From the NCBI RefSeq assembly GCF_028747205.1, contig NZ_CP112880.1, positions 3,472,001-3,536,000 of the forward strand: a stretch of DNA of 64,000 bases, read 5' to 3'. Positions 32,591-41,381 of this stretch are shown one piece after another. The DNA comes from Streptomyces sp. CA-278952 (GTDB lineage: Bacteria > Actinomycetota > Actinomycetes > Streptomycetales > Streptomycetaceae). Position numbers and translations under genes: made by a program. Every line of letters starts with the position of its first letter. Positions within the stretch are counted from its first letter, which is position 1. The notes beneath the pieces are model-generated. The model was not told the DNA's origin. It made no database searches and saw only the letters and a list, made by a program, of their open reading frames with translations.

Positions 32591-33892
32591 TCAGCCGGCG
32601 GCGAGGCCCGCGGCGCGGAACGCGTCCAGGCTCGGCTTGATGGTCGCCGTGGCCTGCGAGGTCGCGGAGACCGCGTCCAGCGTCTTGAGGCCGTCGCCGG
32701 TGTTCAGGACGACGGTGGTGAGCGCCGGGTCGATGACGCCCGCCTCGATGAGCTTCTTCGTCACGCCGAGCGTCACGCCGCCCGCCGTCTCGCCGAAGAT
32801 GCCCTCGGTGCGCGCCAGCAGCTTGATCGCGTCGACGACCTGCTCGTCGGTCACGTCCTCCACCGCGCCGCCGGTGCGGCGGGCGATGTCCAGGACGTAC
32901 GGGCCGTCCGCCGGGTTGCCGATGGCCAGCGACTTGGCGATGGTGTTCGGCTTCTGGGGCCGTACGACGTCGTGACCGGCCTTGAAGGCGGCGGAGACCG
33001 GGGAGCAGCCCTCGGCCTGGGCGCCGAAGATCTTGTACGGCCGGTCCTCGACGAGGCCGAGCTTGATCAGCTCCTGGAACCCCTTGTCGATCTTGGTGAG
33101 CTGGGAGCCGGACGCGATCGGGATGACGATCTGGTCGGGCAGCCGCCAGCCGAGCTGCTCGCAGATCTCGTACGCCAGCGTCTTGGAGCCCTCGCCGTAG
33201 TACGGGCGCAGGTTGACGTTGACGAAGCCCCAGCCCTCGCCGAGCGGATCGCCGATGAGCTCGGAGCAGAAGCGGTTGACGTCGTCGTAGTTGCCCTCGA
33301 TGCCGACCAGTTCACCGCCGTACACCGCGGCCATGACGACCTTGCCCTGCTCCAGGTCGTGCGGGATGAACACGCAGGAGCGCAGTCCGGCCCGGGCGGC
33401 GGCGGCGCCGACGGCTCCGGCCAGGTTGCCCGTGGAGGAGCAGGAGAGGGTGGTGAAGCCGAAGGCGCGGGCGGCCTCCACGGCGATGGCGACGACGCGG
33501 TCCTTGAAGGAGTGCGTCGGGTTGCCGGAGTCGTCCTTCACGTACAGGCCGCCGGTGACGCCCAGCTCACGGGCGAGGTTGTCGGCCTTGACGAGCTTGG
33601 TGAAGCCGGGGTTGATGTTGGGCTTCTCCGCGACGTCCGCGGGCACCGGCAGCAGCGGGGCGTAGCGCCAGATGTTGTTCGGGCCGGCCTCGATGCGCTT
33701 CCGCAGCTCCTCCGGGGAGCCGGTGGGCAGCTCGTAGGCCACTTCCAGCGGCCCGAAACAGGACGCACAGGCGAAAAGGGGGCCGAGCTCGAAACGCTCG
33801 CCGCACTCGCGGCAGGAAAGCGCCGCGGCGGGGCCGAGATCGGCGGCCGGGGCGGAAGAAGCGGTGCTACCTGCAACGGTCTGAACAGCCAT
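32591..33892 (-). CDS. thrC: Threonine synthase
   Basis: This 433-residue PLP enzyme makes threonine from O-phosphohomoserine. The PLP Lys is Lys130 in HSFKDR, with the glycine loop SCSSTGNLAGAVGAAAARAG binding phosphate. A short zinc-ribbon-like N-terminal segment (CRECG...CASC, residues about 27-44) is typical of the class I bacterial threonine synthases of this length. The ATG at 33892 begins the conserved MAVQTVAG; it lies 21 bases after a SAM-I riboswitch (33914-34037) whose P1 stem adjoins the ribosome site. The CysO-like gene follows. Methionine/SAM control of thrC makes sense because O-phosphohomoserine is also the branch point to methionine in actinomycetes. Confidence 0.97.
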   Translation of the reverse strand: MAVQTVAGSTASSAPAADLGPAAALSCRECGERFELGPLFACASCFGPLEVAYELPTGSPEELRKRIEAGPNNIWRYAPLLPVPADVAEKPNINPGFTKLVKADNLARELGVTGGLYVKDDSGNPTHSFKDRVVAIAVEAARAFGFTTLSCSSTGNLAGAVGAAAARAGLRSCVFIPHDLEQGKVVMAAVYGGELVGIEGNYDDVNRFCSELIGDPLGEGWGFVNVNLRPYYGEGSKTLAYEICEQLGWRLPDQIVIPIASGSQLTKIDKGFQELIKLGLVEDRPYKIFGAQAEGCSPVSAAFKAGHDVVRPQKPNTIAKSLAIGNPADGPYVLDIARRTGGAVEDVTDEQVVDAIKLLARTEGIFGETAGGVTLGVTKKLIEAGVIDPALTTVVLNTGDGLKTLDAVSATSQATATIKPSLDAFRAAGLAAG

Positions 33893-33913
33893 GATGGCGG
33901 AGGTCCCTTTCTC

Positions 33914-34037
33914 CTCATCTTCCCTGCGACGCATTTCGCCGCAAGACGGAATTGGCACCTTCCCCACCGTGACCTCGCGGTCGGCAGGAGGGTTGCCGGG
34001 ACTTCAACGGGCCGTTCCCTCAGTCCCTCTGGATGAG
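33914..34037 (-). promoter_or_regulatory. SAM-I (S-box) riboswitch upstream of thrC
   Basis: Reading the minus strand from 34037, the core elements appear in order: P1 5' strand CTCATC, CAGAGGGACTGAGGGA, GGCCCGTTGAAGTCC, CGGCAACC, AAGGTGCCAATTCC, the P4 hairpin GCGACGCATTTCGC-type and P1 3' strand GATGAG (33919-33914). These match the S-box consensus (AGAG, GAGGGA, GGCCC, GGCAACC, GGUGCxAAxUCC) at all key points. GAGGAGAAAGG after or within the P1 3' strand serves as ribosome site 15-22 bases before the ATG, so SAM binding, by holding P1, should lower translation. Confidence 0.96.
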
Positions 34038-34193
34038 CTCTTATGGCGCTGGATCTTCGATCCAGGCGTTTATGTGCGCTCCGACCCCGACATGCGACGG
34101 CCATCCGCGTTGTTCAAGACTGTAACCGAAGCACCGGACCGTTGAGATAGTCGTCCGAACCGCGAGATGGATCACACACAGGGAGTGCCGACC

Positions 34194-35144
34194 GTGCTCG
34201 AAGAGGTGGAACGCTGGCTGACCAGGCGTTCCTGGTCGTCCGGCGACCGCCCGCTGAACCGGCTCACCGACGCCCGGGACACCGATCCGCACCGCACGTC
34301 CGTGAGCGTGGTGCTGCCCGCGCTGAACGAGGAGGCCACGGTCGGCGCGATCGTGGCGACGATCCGCCGGGAGCTGATGGAGAAGGTCCGGCTCGTCGAC
34401 GAACTCGTGGTGATCGACTCCGGCTCCACCGACGCCACCGCCGCCGTGGCCCGGGCGGCGGGTGCCCGGGTGGTCCACCGGGACGCGATCCTGCCCCGGA
34501 TCCCGGCCCTGCCCGGGAAGGGCGAGGTGCTGTGGCGGTCACTCCTGGTGACCAGCGGCGAGATCGTGTGCTTCATCGACGCCGACCTCAGGGACTTCTC
34601 CGCGGACTTCGTCTCGGGCACGGTCGGACCCCTGCTCACCGACCCGTCCGTCCAGTTCGTCAAGGCGATGTACGACCGCCCGCTCGGTGACAGGGCAGGT
34701 CAGGGCGGTCGGGTCACCGAGCTGGTGGCACGCCCGCTGCTCAATCTGCACTGGCCCCAGCTGGCCGGGTTCGTACAGCCGCTGGGCGGTGAGTACGCGG
34801 TGCGGCGGTCCCTGCTGGAGCGGCTGCCGTTCCCGGTCGGTTACGGAGTGGAGCTGGGCCTGCTGGTGGACGCGCTGCACACGGTGGGCCTGGACGCGCT
34901 GGGCCAGGTCGACGTCGGCGTGCGCGTCCACCGCCACCAGGACGGGCAGGCGCTGGGCCGGATGGCGGCGGCGATCTACCGCACGGCGCAGCTGCGGCTC
35001 TCCCGGGGCCATCTGGTGCGGCCCGCGCTGACCCAGTTCGAGCGCGGCGAGGACGGCTTCGTGCCCCGCACCCATGCGGTGGACACGGAGGAGCGCCCGC
35101 CGATGCGGGAGATCGCGGAGTACGCGGAGCGCCACGCGGCGTGA
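34194..35144 (+). CDS. gpgS: Glucosyl-3-phosphoglycerate synthase (GT81)
   Basis: This 316-residue GT-A glycosyltransferase joins glucose from a nucleotide sugar to 3-phosphoglycerate, the first step to glucosylglycerate. Motifs are VVLPALNEEATVG (residues about 38-50), the metal-binding DxD in CFIDADLRDF and a YGVELGLLVDAL segment. The GTG at 34194 has GGGAG 8 bases upstream; an ATG at 34167 in frame has no ribosome site. It is transcribed away from thrC and is followed 64 bp later by otsA, so the trio gpgS-otsA/otsB gathers compatible-solute genes. The matching phosphatase gpgP is not in the window. Confidence 0.9.
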   Translation: MLEEVERWLTRRSWSSGDRPLNRLTDARDTDPHRTSVSVVLPALNEEATVGAIVATIRRELMEKVRLVDELVVIDSGSTDATAAVARAAGARVVHRDAILPRIPALPGKGEVLWRSLLVTSGEIVCFIDADLRDFSADFVSGTVGPLLTDPSVQFVKAMYDRPLGDRAGQGGRVTELVARPLLNLHWPQLAGFVQPLGGEYAVRRSLLERLPFPVGYGVELGLLVDALHTVGLDALGQVDVGVRVHRHQDGQALGRMAAAIYRTAQLRLSRGHLVRPALTQFERGEDGFVPRTHAVDTEERPPMREIAEYAERHAA

Positions 35145-35208
35145 GGCGGTGGGCCGCATGACGCCCTGAGGCGTTTGGGGGCTTCCCGAACGGGCTAGGT
35201 TCCGCTAC

Positions 35209-36633
35209 ATGGTCTCCGAGCACGCCGAACACGCACCCGCACCCGAACCCGGATCCGCGGCCGCCTCCACGGCCCAGGTCCTCGTCGCGTCCAACCGCGG
35301 CCCCGTCTCGTACACCCTCGGCGAGGACGGGACGCTCGACGCCAAGCGCGGCGGCGGCGGGCTCGTCTCCGGGCTGAGCGCCGTCGACGACAAGCTGTGG
35401 GTCTGCGCGGCCCTCGGCGACGGGGACCGCGAGGCGGTGCGGCGCGGGGTCGGCGAGGCGGGCGTGCGGATGCTCGACATCGACGCCGAGGTGCACGCCG
35501 ACGCGTACAACGGCATCGCCAACTCGGTGCTGTGGTTCGTCCACCACCTGCTCTACCAGACGCCCGTGGAGCCGGTCTTCGACGCGGAGTTCCGCCGCCA
35601 GTGGGCCTCCTACGAGACGTACAACCGGGCCTTCGCCGAGGCGCTCGCCGAGGAGGCGGGCCCCGGGGCGTCGGTCCTCGTCCAGGACTACCACCTGGCC
35701 CTGGTCCCCGGCATGCTCCGTGAGCTGCGCCCGGACCTCAGGATCGGCCACTTCTCGCACACCCCGTGGGCGCCCGTCGACTACTACCGGCTGCTGCCCG
35801 ACGACATCGCGGAGCAGTTGCTGCGTGGCATCCTCGGCGCGGACCGGGCCGCGTTCCTGACCCGCCGCTGGGCGGACGCGTTCATCGGCTGCTGCACGGA
35901 GATCCTCGGCGGGACGGGCCGGACCAGGGTCGGGGTGCACGGCCTGGGGGCCGACGCGGACTTCCTGCGCCGGCGCTCGCACGAGGCCGACGTGGACGAG
36001 CGGATGGCGACGCTGCGGGAGCAGGTGGGCGAGGGCCGGAAGACCATCGTCCGGGTGGACCGCACCGAGCTGTCCAAGAACATCGTGCGCGGCCTGCACG
36101 CGTACCGGGCCCTGCTGGACGCCCACCCCGAGTGGCGCGAGCGCGTCGTGCACATCGCCTTCGCCTACCCCTCGCGGCAGGACCTCGCCGTCTACCGGGA
36201 CTACACGGCGGCGGTGCAGACCCTGGCCACGGAGATCAACCAGTCGTACGGCACCGAGACCTGGACGCCGGTCGTCCTCCACGTCAAGGACGACTTCGCT
36301 CGCTCGCTGGCCGCGTACCGGCTGGCGGACGTGGCGCTGGTCAACCCGATCCGCGACGGGATGAACCTGGTGGCCAAGGAGGTCCCGGTCGTCTCCGACC
36401 ACGGCTGCGCGCTGGTGCTGTCACGGGAGGCGGGGGCGTACGAGGAGCTGGGCGAGGACGCGATCGTGGTGAACCCGTACGACGTGGTGGGCACGGCCGA
36501 GGCCCTGCACGAGGCACTGACGATGAGCGCCGACGAGCGGTCCGGCCGCACGGAACGCCTGGCCGAGGCGGCGACCGCGCTGCCGCCCCAGCAGTGGTTC
36601 CTGGACCAGCTGGAGGCGCTGCGGCAGGGGTGA
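35209..36633 (+). CDS. otsA: Trehalose-6-phosphate synthase
   Basis: This 474-residue GT20 enzyme makes trehalose-6-phosphate from a nucleoside-diphosphate glucose and glucose-6-phosphate. The key regions are ASNRGP (near the N-terminus), RGGGGLVSGL (Arg for phosphate binding), VQDYHLALVP, HTPWAPVDYY, DRTELSKNI and the nucleotide-sugar-binding PIRDGMNLVAKE near residue 383. The DRTELSKNI variant, in place of the usual DRLDYSKG, is seen in Streptomyces OtsA, which is reported to prefer GDP-glucose. The start is the ATG at 35209. otsB, for the next step, lies convergently at 36719. Confidence 0.95.
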   Translation: MVSEHAEHAPAPEPGSAAASTAQVLVASNRGPVSYTLGEDGTLDAKRGGGGLVSGLSAVDDKLWVCAALGDGDREAVRRGVGEAGVRMLDIDAEVHADAYNGIANSVLWFVHHLLYQTPVEPVFDAEFRRQWASYETYNRAFAEALAEEAGPGASVLVQDYHLALVPGMLRELRPDLRIGHFSHTPWAPVDYYRLLPDDIAEQLLRGILGADRAAFLTRRWADAFIGCCTEILGGTGRTRVGVHGLGADADFLRRRSHEADVDERMATLREQVGEGRKTIVRVDRTELSKNIVRGLHAYRALLDAHPEWRERVVHIAFAYPSRQDLAVYRDYTAAVQTLATEINQSYGTETWTPVVLHVKDDFARSLAAYRLADVALVNPIRDGMNLVAKEVPVVSDHGCALVLSREAGAYEELGEDAIVVNPYDVVGTAEALHEALTMSADERSGRTERLAEAATALPPQQWFLDQLEALRQG

Positions 36634-36651
36634 GCAGGCCGGTCTCCTGAC

Positions 36652-36726
36652 GCGGCTCAGAGCCGCTTCACTCGGCTCGGAACCGCCTGAATCGACGCTC
36701 AGGGCGACCTGACTCGGCTCAGAGCC
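36652..36726. terminator. Hairpins between convergent otsA and otsB
   Basis: GCGGCT-CAG-AGCCGC at 36652-36666 is a perfect 6-bp hairpin, and a similar CGGCTCAGAGCCG recurs at 36714-36726 over the otsB stop. The 17-bp match between these sites suggests a local duplication. They may terminate both genes. Confidence 0.45.
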
Positions 36727-37570
36727 GCTCGGCCAACGCCGCCAAGAAGTCCACCACGGCGGCCGGGCCCGGCACCGAAAGGTCCGCGCGCTCGGCCAGT
36801 TCGGGCACCTCGGTGCTGCCGCTGCACACCAAGAGGCCGGGGATGCCGTCCGGGCCCTCGGTCCGCAGCTTCTCCACCGCGGCGAACGCGGCGAGGTCCC
36901 CGAGGTCGTCGCCCGCGTAGATGACGGACTCGGCGTCCAGCTCGGCGACGAACGTGGCGAGCGCGACGCCCTTGTCCATGCCGGGCGGGCGCAACTCCAG
37001 GACCAGACGGCCCGGTTCGACGATCAGCCCGTGCTTCGCGGCCAGCTCGCCGAGGGGGCCGCGCAGTGTCTCGAAGGCCGCCTGCGGGTCCTGCGCGCGC
37101 CGGGTGTGGACGGCGACGGCCTGCCCCTTCTCCTCGATCCAGGTGCCGTGCCAGGAGTCGAGCTCGTGCAGTACGCCCGGGAGTTCGGCCCGAGCGGCGG
37201 CGACACCGGGGTGGGGGGCGGGGGCGTTCACGGTGCCGGTCACGGCGTCCCAGCGTTCGGCGCCGTAGTGCCCGAGCACGACGAGGTGCTCCAGACCGGG
37301 GACGCCCGCGAAGCCTCCGTAGCGGACCGCGACGCCCGCCGGGCGGCCGGTGATCACGGCGATGGCGGCGACCTTCGGCGCGAGCGCGGCGAGCGCGGTG
37401 ACGGTGCCGGGGTGGGCGCGGGCCTGCTCGGGGTCCGGGACGATGTCGGCGAGCGTGCCGTCGAAGTCGAGGGCGATGACCGCGCGGTCGGGCCGGGCGA
37501 GAACGGCGTCGAGCCCCTCGCGGCCGGCCGGGGTGGTCGGGTTCGGCAGATGTGCGGAGTGGCTGCCCAT
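36719..37570 (-). CDS. otsB: Trehalose-6-phosphate phosphatase
   Basis: This 283-residue HAD-family phosphatase completes trehalose synthesis. HAD motif I is ALDFDGTLAD (nucleophile Asp near residue 35, Asp37 two further), motif II GRPAG-type, and motif III/IV AGDDLGDLAAF with Lys in RPPGMDKGVAL upstream. The length is normal. The ATG at 37570 is the first in the frame. It is convergent with otsA, an odd arrangement since the pair is usually in tandem. Its promoter must lie in the structured region 37571-37750. Confidence 0.94.
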   Translation of the reverse strand: MGSHSAHLPNPTTPAGREGLDAVLARPDRAVIALDFDGTLADIVPDPEQARAHPGTVTALAALAPKVAAIAVITGRPAGVAVRYGGFAGVPGLEHLVVLGHYGAERWDAVTGTVNAPAPHPGVAAARAELPGVLHELDSWHGTWIEEKGQAVAVHTRRAQDPQAAFETLRGPLGELAAKHGLIVEPGRLVLELRPPGMDKGVALATFVAELDAESVIYAGDDLGDLAAFAAVEKLRTEGPDGIPGLLVCSGSTEVPELAERADLSVPGPAAVVDFLAALAERL

Positions 37571-37620
37571 GGGGCGAGCCTATGCCCTGGACGGGTTGAT
37601 CACGAGCCTTGTGGATGCGT

Positions 37621-37746
37621 CGTCGGCTGCTCACGGGCGTAATGGATCCGGCAACGACGCCTCTCAGGCGTTGACGCGGCAACGACGTCTCTCAGACGTT
37701 GCGGATCCGGCAACGACTCCTCGCAGGTGCAGGTGAGCAGCCGACG
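37621..37746. repeat. Structured repeat element inside a 14-bp inverted repeat
   Basis: CGTCGGCTGCTCAC (37621-37634) and its exact complement (37733-37746) enclose three related 28-30-bp units at 37644, 37676 and 37703. Each unit begins near GGCAACGAC, and the first two can fold as short hairpins: CGCCT/AGGCG in unit 1 and CGTCT/AGACG in unit 2 differ by a compensatory change. The element lies between the divergently read ends of the ABC permease gene and the start of otsB. Confidence 0.75.
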
Positions 37747-37750
37747 GCGA

Positions 37751-40387
37751 CTACTCCCGGCTGCCCGCAAGTTCGACCGGCCGGGTCCGCAGGGCGAGCG
37801 AGGCGGGCAGGACGGCGGAGACGGCGGCCAGGAGCGCGGCGGCCGCGACGACGAGGCCGAGCGTTCCCCACGGCACCACGACGGCGGACATGACGCCCAG
37901 CAGCACCAGCGCACCCCACACCACCAGCAGGTTCACCGCCGCGACCACGCCCCCGAGGAAGGCGCCCACCCCGACCGCCACCACCGCCTCGGCCGCGACG
38001 AGCCGCAGGACCTGGGGGGCGGTGGCTCCGGCGAGACGGAGCACGGCGAGATCGCGGACCCGGTCGGAGGTGGCCATGACCAGGGTGTTGGCCAGGGCCG
38101 TCGCCGTACAGAGAAGAGCGATGCCGAGGATCATCCGGAGCCCGGTCCTGGTCTGGCCGTTCGTCCCCGGGCCGTTCGCGGCCAGCCACTCCGCCCGGGT
38201 CGTCACCCGCGTACCGGTGGCGGCCCCGGCGGTGTGCAGCGCGGCGGCGACGGCCCGCCGGTCGGCGCCCTCGGCGACCTTGACGTCGATCCGGTCGACG
38301 CCCGCACCCCCGGCGTTGCGCCGGGTGACGTAGACGCCGTTGTCGCCGGTCCCGGTGGCCAGGACGGCGGCGATCCGCAGCGAGGCCTTGCGGCCGTCGC
38401 CCAGCCAGACGGTGACCCGGTCGCCGACCCGCGTGGTCAGCCACTCCTCGTTGACGACGATCGCGCCGTCGTCGAGGTCGGAGAGCCGGCCCGCCGTCAC
38501 GGGCAGCTCCGACACGGCGGCCAGCCGGGCGGGGTCGACCGCGCGCGCCTCGGAGGTGACGAGCGCCGTGTCCTCTTCGAGGGCGGTGACGGCCGTGGAC
38601 CGCGAGACGCTGACCACGGCCCCCTCGACGGCCCGCGCCCGCTCCACGAAGTCGGGCGTCAGCGGCCGGCCCTCCTGTCCCGAGGTCACCACGAAGTCGG
38701 CGGTCGTGGCGGTGCGCGCCTCGGTGGTCCTGGCCTCCTCCAGGGTGGCGACGGTGCCCGTCAGGGTGGCGGCGAGGGCGACGGTGATGAGGACGGGCGC
38801 GGCGACGGCCGCGGTCCTGCGCACCCCGGCGGCGGTGTTCTCCCGGAGGAGTACGCCAATGGCGCCGGGCAGCCGCGCGGGCAGCCAGGTCAGCAGCCGG
38901 CCGACGGGGCGCACCAGGACGGGGGCCAGGAGCGCGAAGCCGACGACGAGGAGCATGGGCCGGGTGACGTAGGACTTGCGGCCCAGCAGATCGCCGGGGT
39001 CGACGGCCAACGCCAGTGCGGGCAGGCCCAGTCCGGCGAGCAGGACCAGGACGGCGGCCGCCCAGCGGCTTGCCGGCATGACGCGGCTGTCGACGGCCGC
39101 CTCGCGCAGCGCCTCGGTCGGGGCGGTCCGCCCGGCCCGGTGGCAGGAGACGAGCGCCCCGGCCGTGGCGACGAACACCCCGGTCCAGAAGGCGGTGTGC
39201 AGCGGCCAGGAGGCGTCGCCGAGGGCGAACCAGGGTGGTGCGAGCCCCGCTTCCGTCATCCGGCCGACGAGCAGGGGCGCGCCCCCGGCGCCCAGCCACG
39301 AGCCCGCGGCCGAGGCGAGGACGCCGACGAGGACCGCTTCGGCGCACACCGTACGGCGGATCTGGCCCGGCGTCGCTCCGACCGTGCGCAACAGGCCGAA
39401 CTCCCGCCGCCGTTGGGCCACGGCGAAGGAGAACGTCGAGGCCACGACGGCGGCGGAGACGAACAGGGTGATGCCCGCGGCGGTGCCGAGCAGGGCGTTG
39501 ACGGAGACCAGGGCCCGGGCGTCGCGGTCGGGGTCGGGGTCGGCGCGGCGGCGGTCGTGGCCGGTGAGGACGTCCATGCCGCTGTCCGGCCCGAGCGCCC
39601 TGCGTACGGCGGTGGCGTCGGCGTGCACGACGAGGGCGTCGATGTCCGGGGAAATCCGGGCGGCCTCGTCGTCGGTGAAGAAGACGGCGTCCTCGAAGCC
39701 CCGGCCGGCCACGGTGCCGACGACGGTCCGGGGGGCGTTACCGGCCGGGGTGCGGACCAGGACGCGCTCACCGGTGCGGAGCGGGATGCCGCCGCCGGGC
39801 CGGGTGGTGACGACGATCTCGCCCGGGGCGGCGGGGGCGCGGCCCGAGATGAGGCGGTACGGGGCCGCGGCGGCGACCGGCCACGGGTGCCCGACCCGGG
39901 CCTCGGCGGCCTGGCCGGGACGGGGCCCCCTCGCGTCGGCGCCGGTACGAGGAGCCGTGGTGTCGGGGCCGGTTCGCGGCTCCCTCGTGTCTGCGCCCGT
40001 TCGAGCAGCCGTGACGTCAGGGCCGGTACGAGCAGCCGTGACGTCAGGGCCGGTACGCGAAACCGTGACGTCCGCCGGGAACGTCCGGTCCTCCACCGTG
40101 CGGCCGAGGGCGGCCAGTCGGTCGGCGGTCCGCGGGCCGACCGGTCCGGGGTGGTCGAGCGGCTTGCTCCGGGTCCCGGTCGGGGTGTCGACCCGGAGGT
40201 GATCGGCGGCCCGGACGACGACGGGGGCGGCGGCGAACCGTTCGGGCCCCCGCTCCGGCGCGTCGAACGTCGCGGCGAGGGCGAGTCCGGTGGCCGCGAT
40301 CAGGCCCACTCCCAGGGCCAGGGCGACGAACGACCCGACGAAGGTGACCCAGCGCGTGCGCATCCCGCGCAGTGCCTGCATCAGCAC
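37751..40387 (-). CDS. FtsX-like ABC transporter permease
   Basis: This 878-residue permease has two FtsX domains (segments around residues 265-400 and 770-870), each with transmembrane spans flanking large extracellular loops; it is the double-domain actinobacterial form of the MacB/LolE type-VII ABC exporters. Such transporters use mechanotransmission to move peptides, lipids or antibiotics across or out of the membrane. A repeated Thr/Gly/Pro/Asp segment ([14 protein letters not shown], residues about 110-155) in the first loop is low complexity. It overlaps the ATPase gene by 7 bp. The operon is divergent from a two-component system that likely controls it. Confidence 0.92.
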   Translation of the reverse strand: MLMQALRGMRTRWVTFVGSFVALALGVGLIAATGLALAATFDAPERGPERFAAAPVVVRAADHLRVDTPTGTRSKPLDHPGPVGPRTADRLAALGRTVEDRTFPADVTVSRTGPDVTAARTGPDVTAARTGADTREPRTGPDTTAPRTGADARGPRPGQAAEARVGHPWPVAAAAPYRLISGRAPAAPGEIVVTTRPGGGIPLRTGERVLVRTPAGNAPRTVVGTVAGRGFEDAVFFTDDEAARISPDIDALVVHADATAVRRALGPDSGMDVLTGHDRRRADPDPDRDARALVSVNALLGTAAGITLFVSAAVVASTFSFAVAQRRREFGLLRTVGATPGQIRRTVCAEAVLVGVLASAAGSWLGAGGAPLLVGRMTEAGLAPPWFALGDASWPLHTAFWTGVFVATAGALVSCHRAGRTAPTEALREAAVDSRVMPASRWAAAVLVLLAGLGLPALALAVDPGDLLGRKSYVTRPMLLVVGFALLAPVLVRPVGRLLTWLPARLPGAIGVLLRENTAAGVRRTAAVAAPVLITVALAATLTGTVATLEEARTTEARTATTADFVVTSGQEGRPLTPDFVERARAVEGAVVSVSRSTAVTALEEDTALVTSEARAVDPARLAAVSELPVTAGRLSDLDDGAIVVNEEWLTTRVGDRVTVWLGDGRKASLRIAAVLATGTGDNGVYVTRRNAGGAGVDRIDVKVAEGADRRAVAAALHTAGAATGTRVTTRAEWLAANGPGTNGQTRTGLRMILGIALLCTATALANTLVMATSDRVRDLAVLRLAGATAPQVLRLVAAEAVVAVGVGAFLGGVVAAVNLLVVWGALVLLGVMSAVVVPWGTLGLVVAAAALLAAVSAVLPASLALRTRPVELAGSRE

Positions 40388-41247
40388 GGGACCACCGCCG
40401 GACCGCTGCAGAGCATCGGTGCCGTCGGGGCGGCGCCCGCCGCCATGCGGGCGGCGACCCGCTCCGCCGTGGGCGCGTCCAGCTCGTCCCGGACGCGGCC
40501 GTCGGCGAGGAAGACGACCCGGTCGGCGAAGGAGGCGGCGACCGGGTCGTGGGTGACCATGATCACGGTGCGCCCCTCGTCGGTCATCGCCCGCAGCAGG
40601 CCGAGCACCACGCGCCCGGCGGTGGAGTCCAGGGCCCCGGTCGGTTCGTCGCCGAAGAGCACCTCGGGCCGGGTCACCAGGGCGCGGGCGATGGCCACCC
40701 GCTGCTGCTGGCCTCCGGAGAGCTCGCCGGGCCGGTGACCGGCCCGGTCGCGCAGCCCGACCTGGTCCAGCGCGTGGAGAACCTCGGCCTTGCGCGGCCG
40801 TCGGCCGGCGAGCCTCAGGGGCAGGGCCACGTTCTGCGCGGCGGTCAGGGAGGGCAGCAGGTTGAACGCCTGGAAGACGAAGCCGATCCGCCCCCGGCGC
40901 AGCCGGGTCAGCCGGGCCTCGCTCAGCCCGGTCAGATCGGTGTCGCCGAGCAGCACCCGGCCGCCGGTCGGCCGGTCCAGGCCCGCGACGCAGTGCAGGA
41001 GCGTCGACTTGCCGGAGCCGGAGGGCCCCATGACAGCGGTGAACGTGCCGCGGTGGATGGTCAGGCTGACGTCGTCGAGCGCTTTCACCGTGCGGCCGTC
41101 GCCGCCGTCGCCGCCGCCCTCGCGGCCGTCACGGACACCGCGGCCGCCACGGACAGCGCTGCCGTCACGGCCACCGCTGCCGTAGGAACGGGTCACGGAC
41201 CGGAGCCGGACGGCCGGTACCTGACCGGGGCTTGCTACTGGATTCAT
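40381..41247 (-). CDS. MacB-type ABC transporter ATP-binding protein
   Basis: This 288-residue ATPase powers the FtsX-like permease encoded 3' of it (7-bp overlap). It has Walker [10 protein letters not shown], signature LSGGQQQR, Walker [13 protein letters not shown] and an H-loop VTHDP, all as in LolD/MacB. Residues 25-55 form a Gly/Arg/Asp-rich insertion not found in the family. The start is the ATG at 41247, three codons after a GTG that lacks spacing for a ribosome site. A 28-bp palindrome lies 54 bp upstream of this start, between it and the divergent sensor kinase. Confidence 0.94.
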   Translation of the reverse strand: MNPVASPGQVPAVRLRSVTRSYGSGGRDGSAVRGGRGVRDGREGGGDGGDGRTVKALDDVSLTIHRGTFTAVMGPSGSGKSTLLHCVAGLDRPTGGRVLLGDTDLTGLSEARLTRLRRGRIGFVFQAFNLLPSLTAAQNVALPLRLAGRRPRKAEVLHALDQVGLRDRAGHRPGELSGGQQQRVAIARALVTRPEVLFGDEPTGALDSTAGRVVLGLLRAMTDEGRTVIMVTHDPVAASFADRVVFLADGRVRDELDAPTAERVAARMAAGAAPTAPMLCSGPAVVPC

Positions 41248-41300
41248 GGGGTCCACTCAACCGGCGACGCCCGCACGGCACATCGCAGCGAGAGGGGGTT

Positions 41301-41328
41301 CCCATGGTGGAGCCAGCTCCACCATGGG
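41301..41328. promoter_or_regulatory. 28-bp palindrome between ABC exporter and two-component genes
   Basis: CCCATGGTGGAGC (41301-41313) and its exact complement (41316-41328) flank a 2-bp centre. The site lies in the divergent gap 41248-41381 and, if the sensor kinase starts at 41382, is wholly non-coding. It is the likely binding site of the response regulator encoded at 42782. Confidence 0.8.
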
Positions 41329-41381
41329 AGGGGCAGAGAACAGGGTGGCCGCCCGGGGAACCGTCTCGTAGCGTGCCCGGC

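Noticed and set aside
37727..40738. 1003-codon plus-strand frame opposite the FtsX permease
   Set aside because: Antisense shadow with no start signal or recognisable domain.
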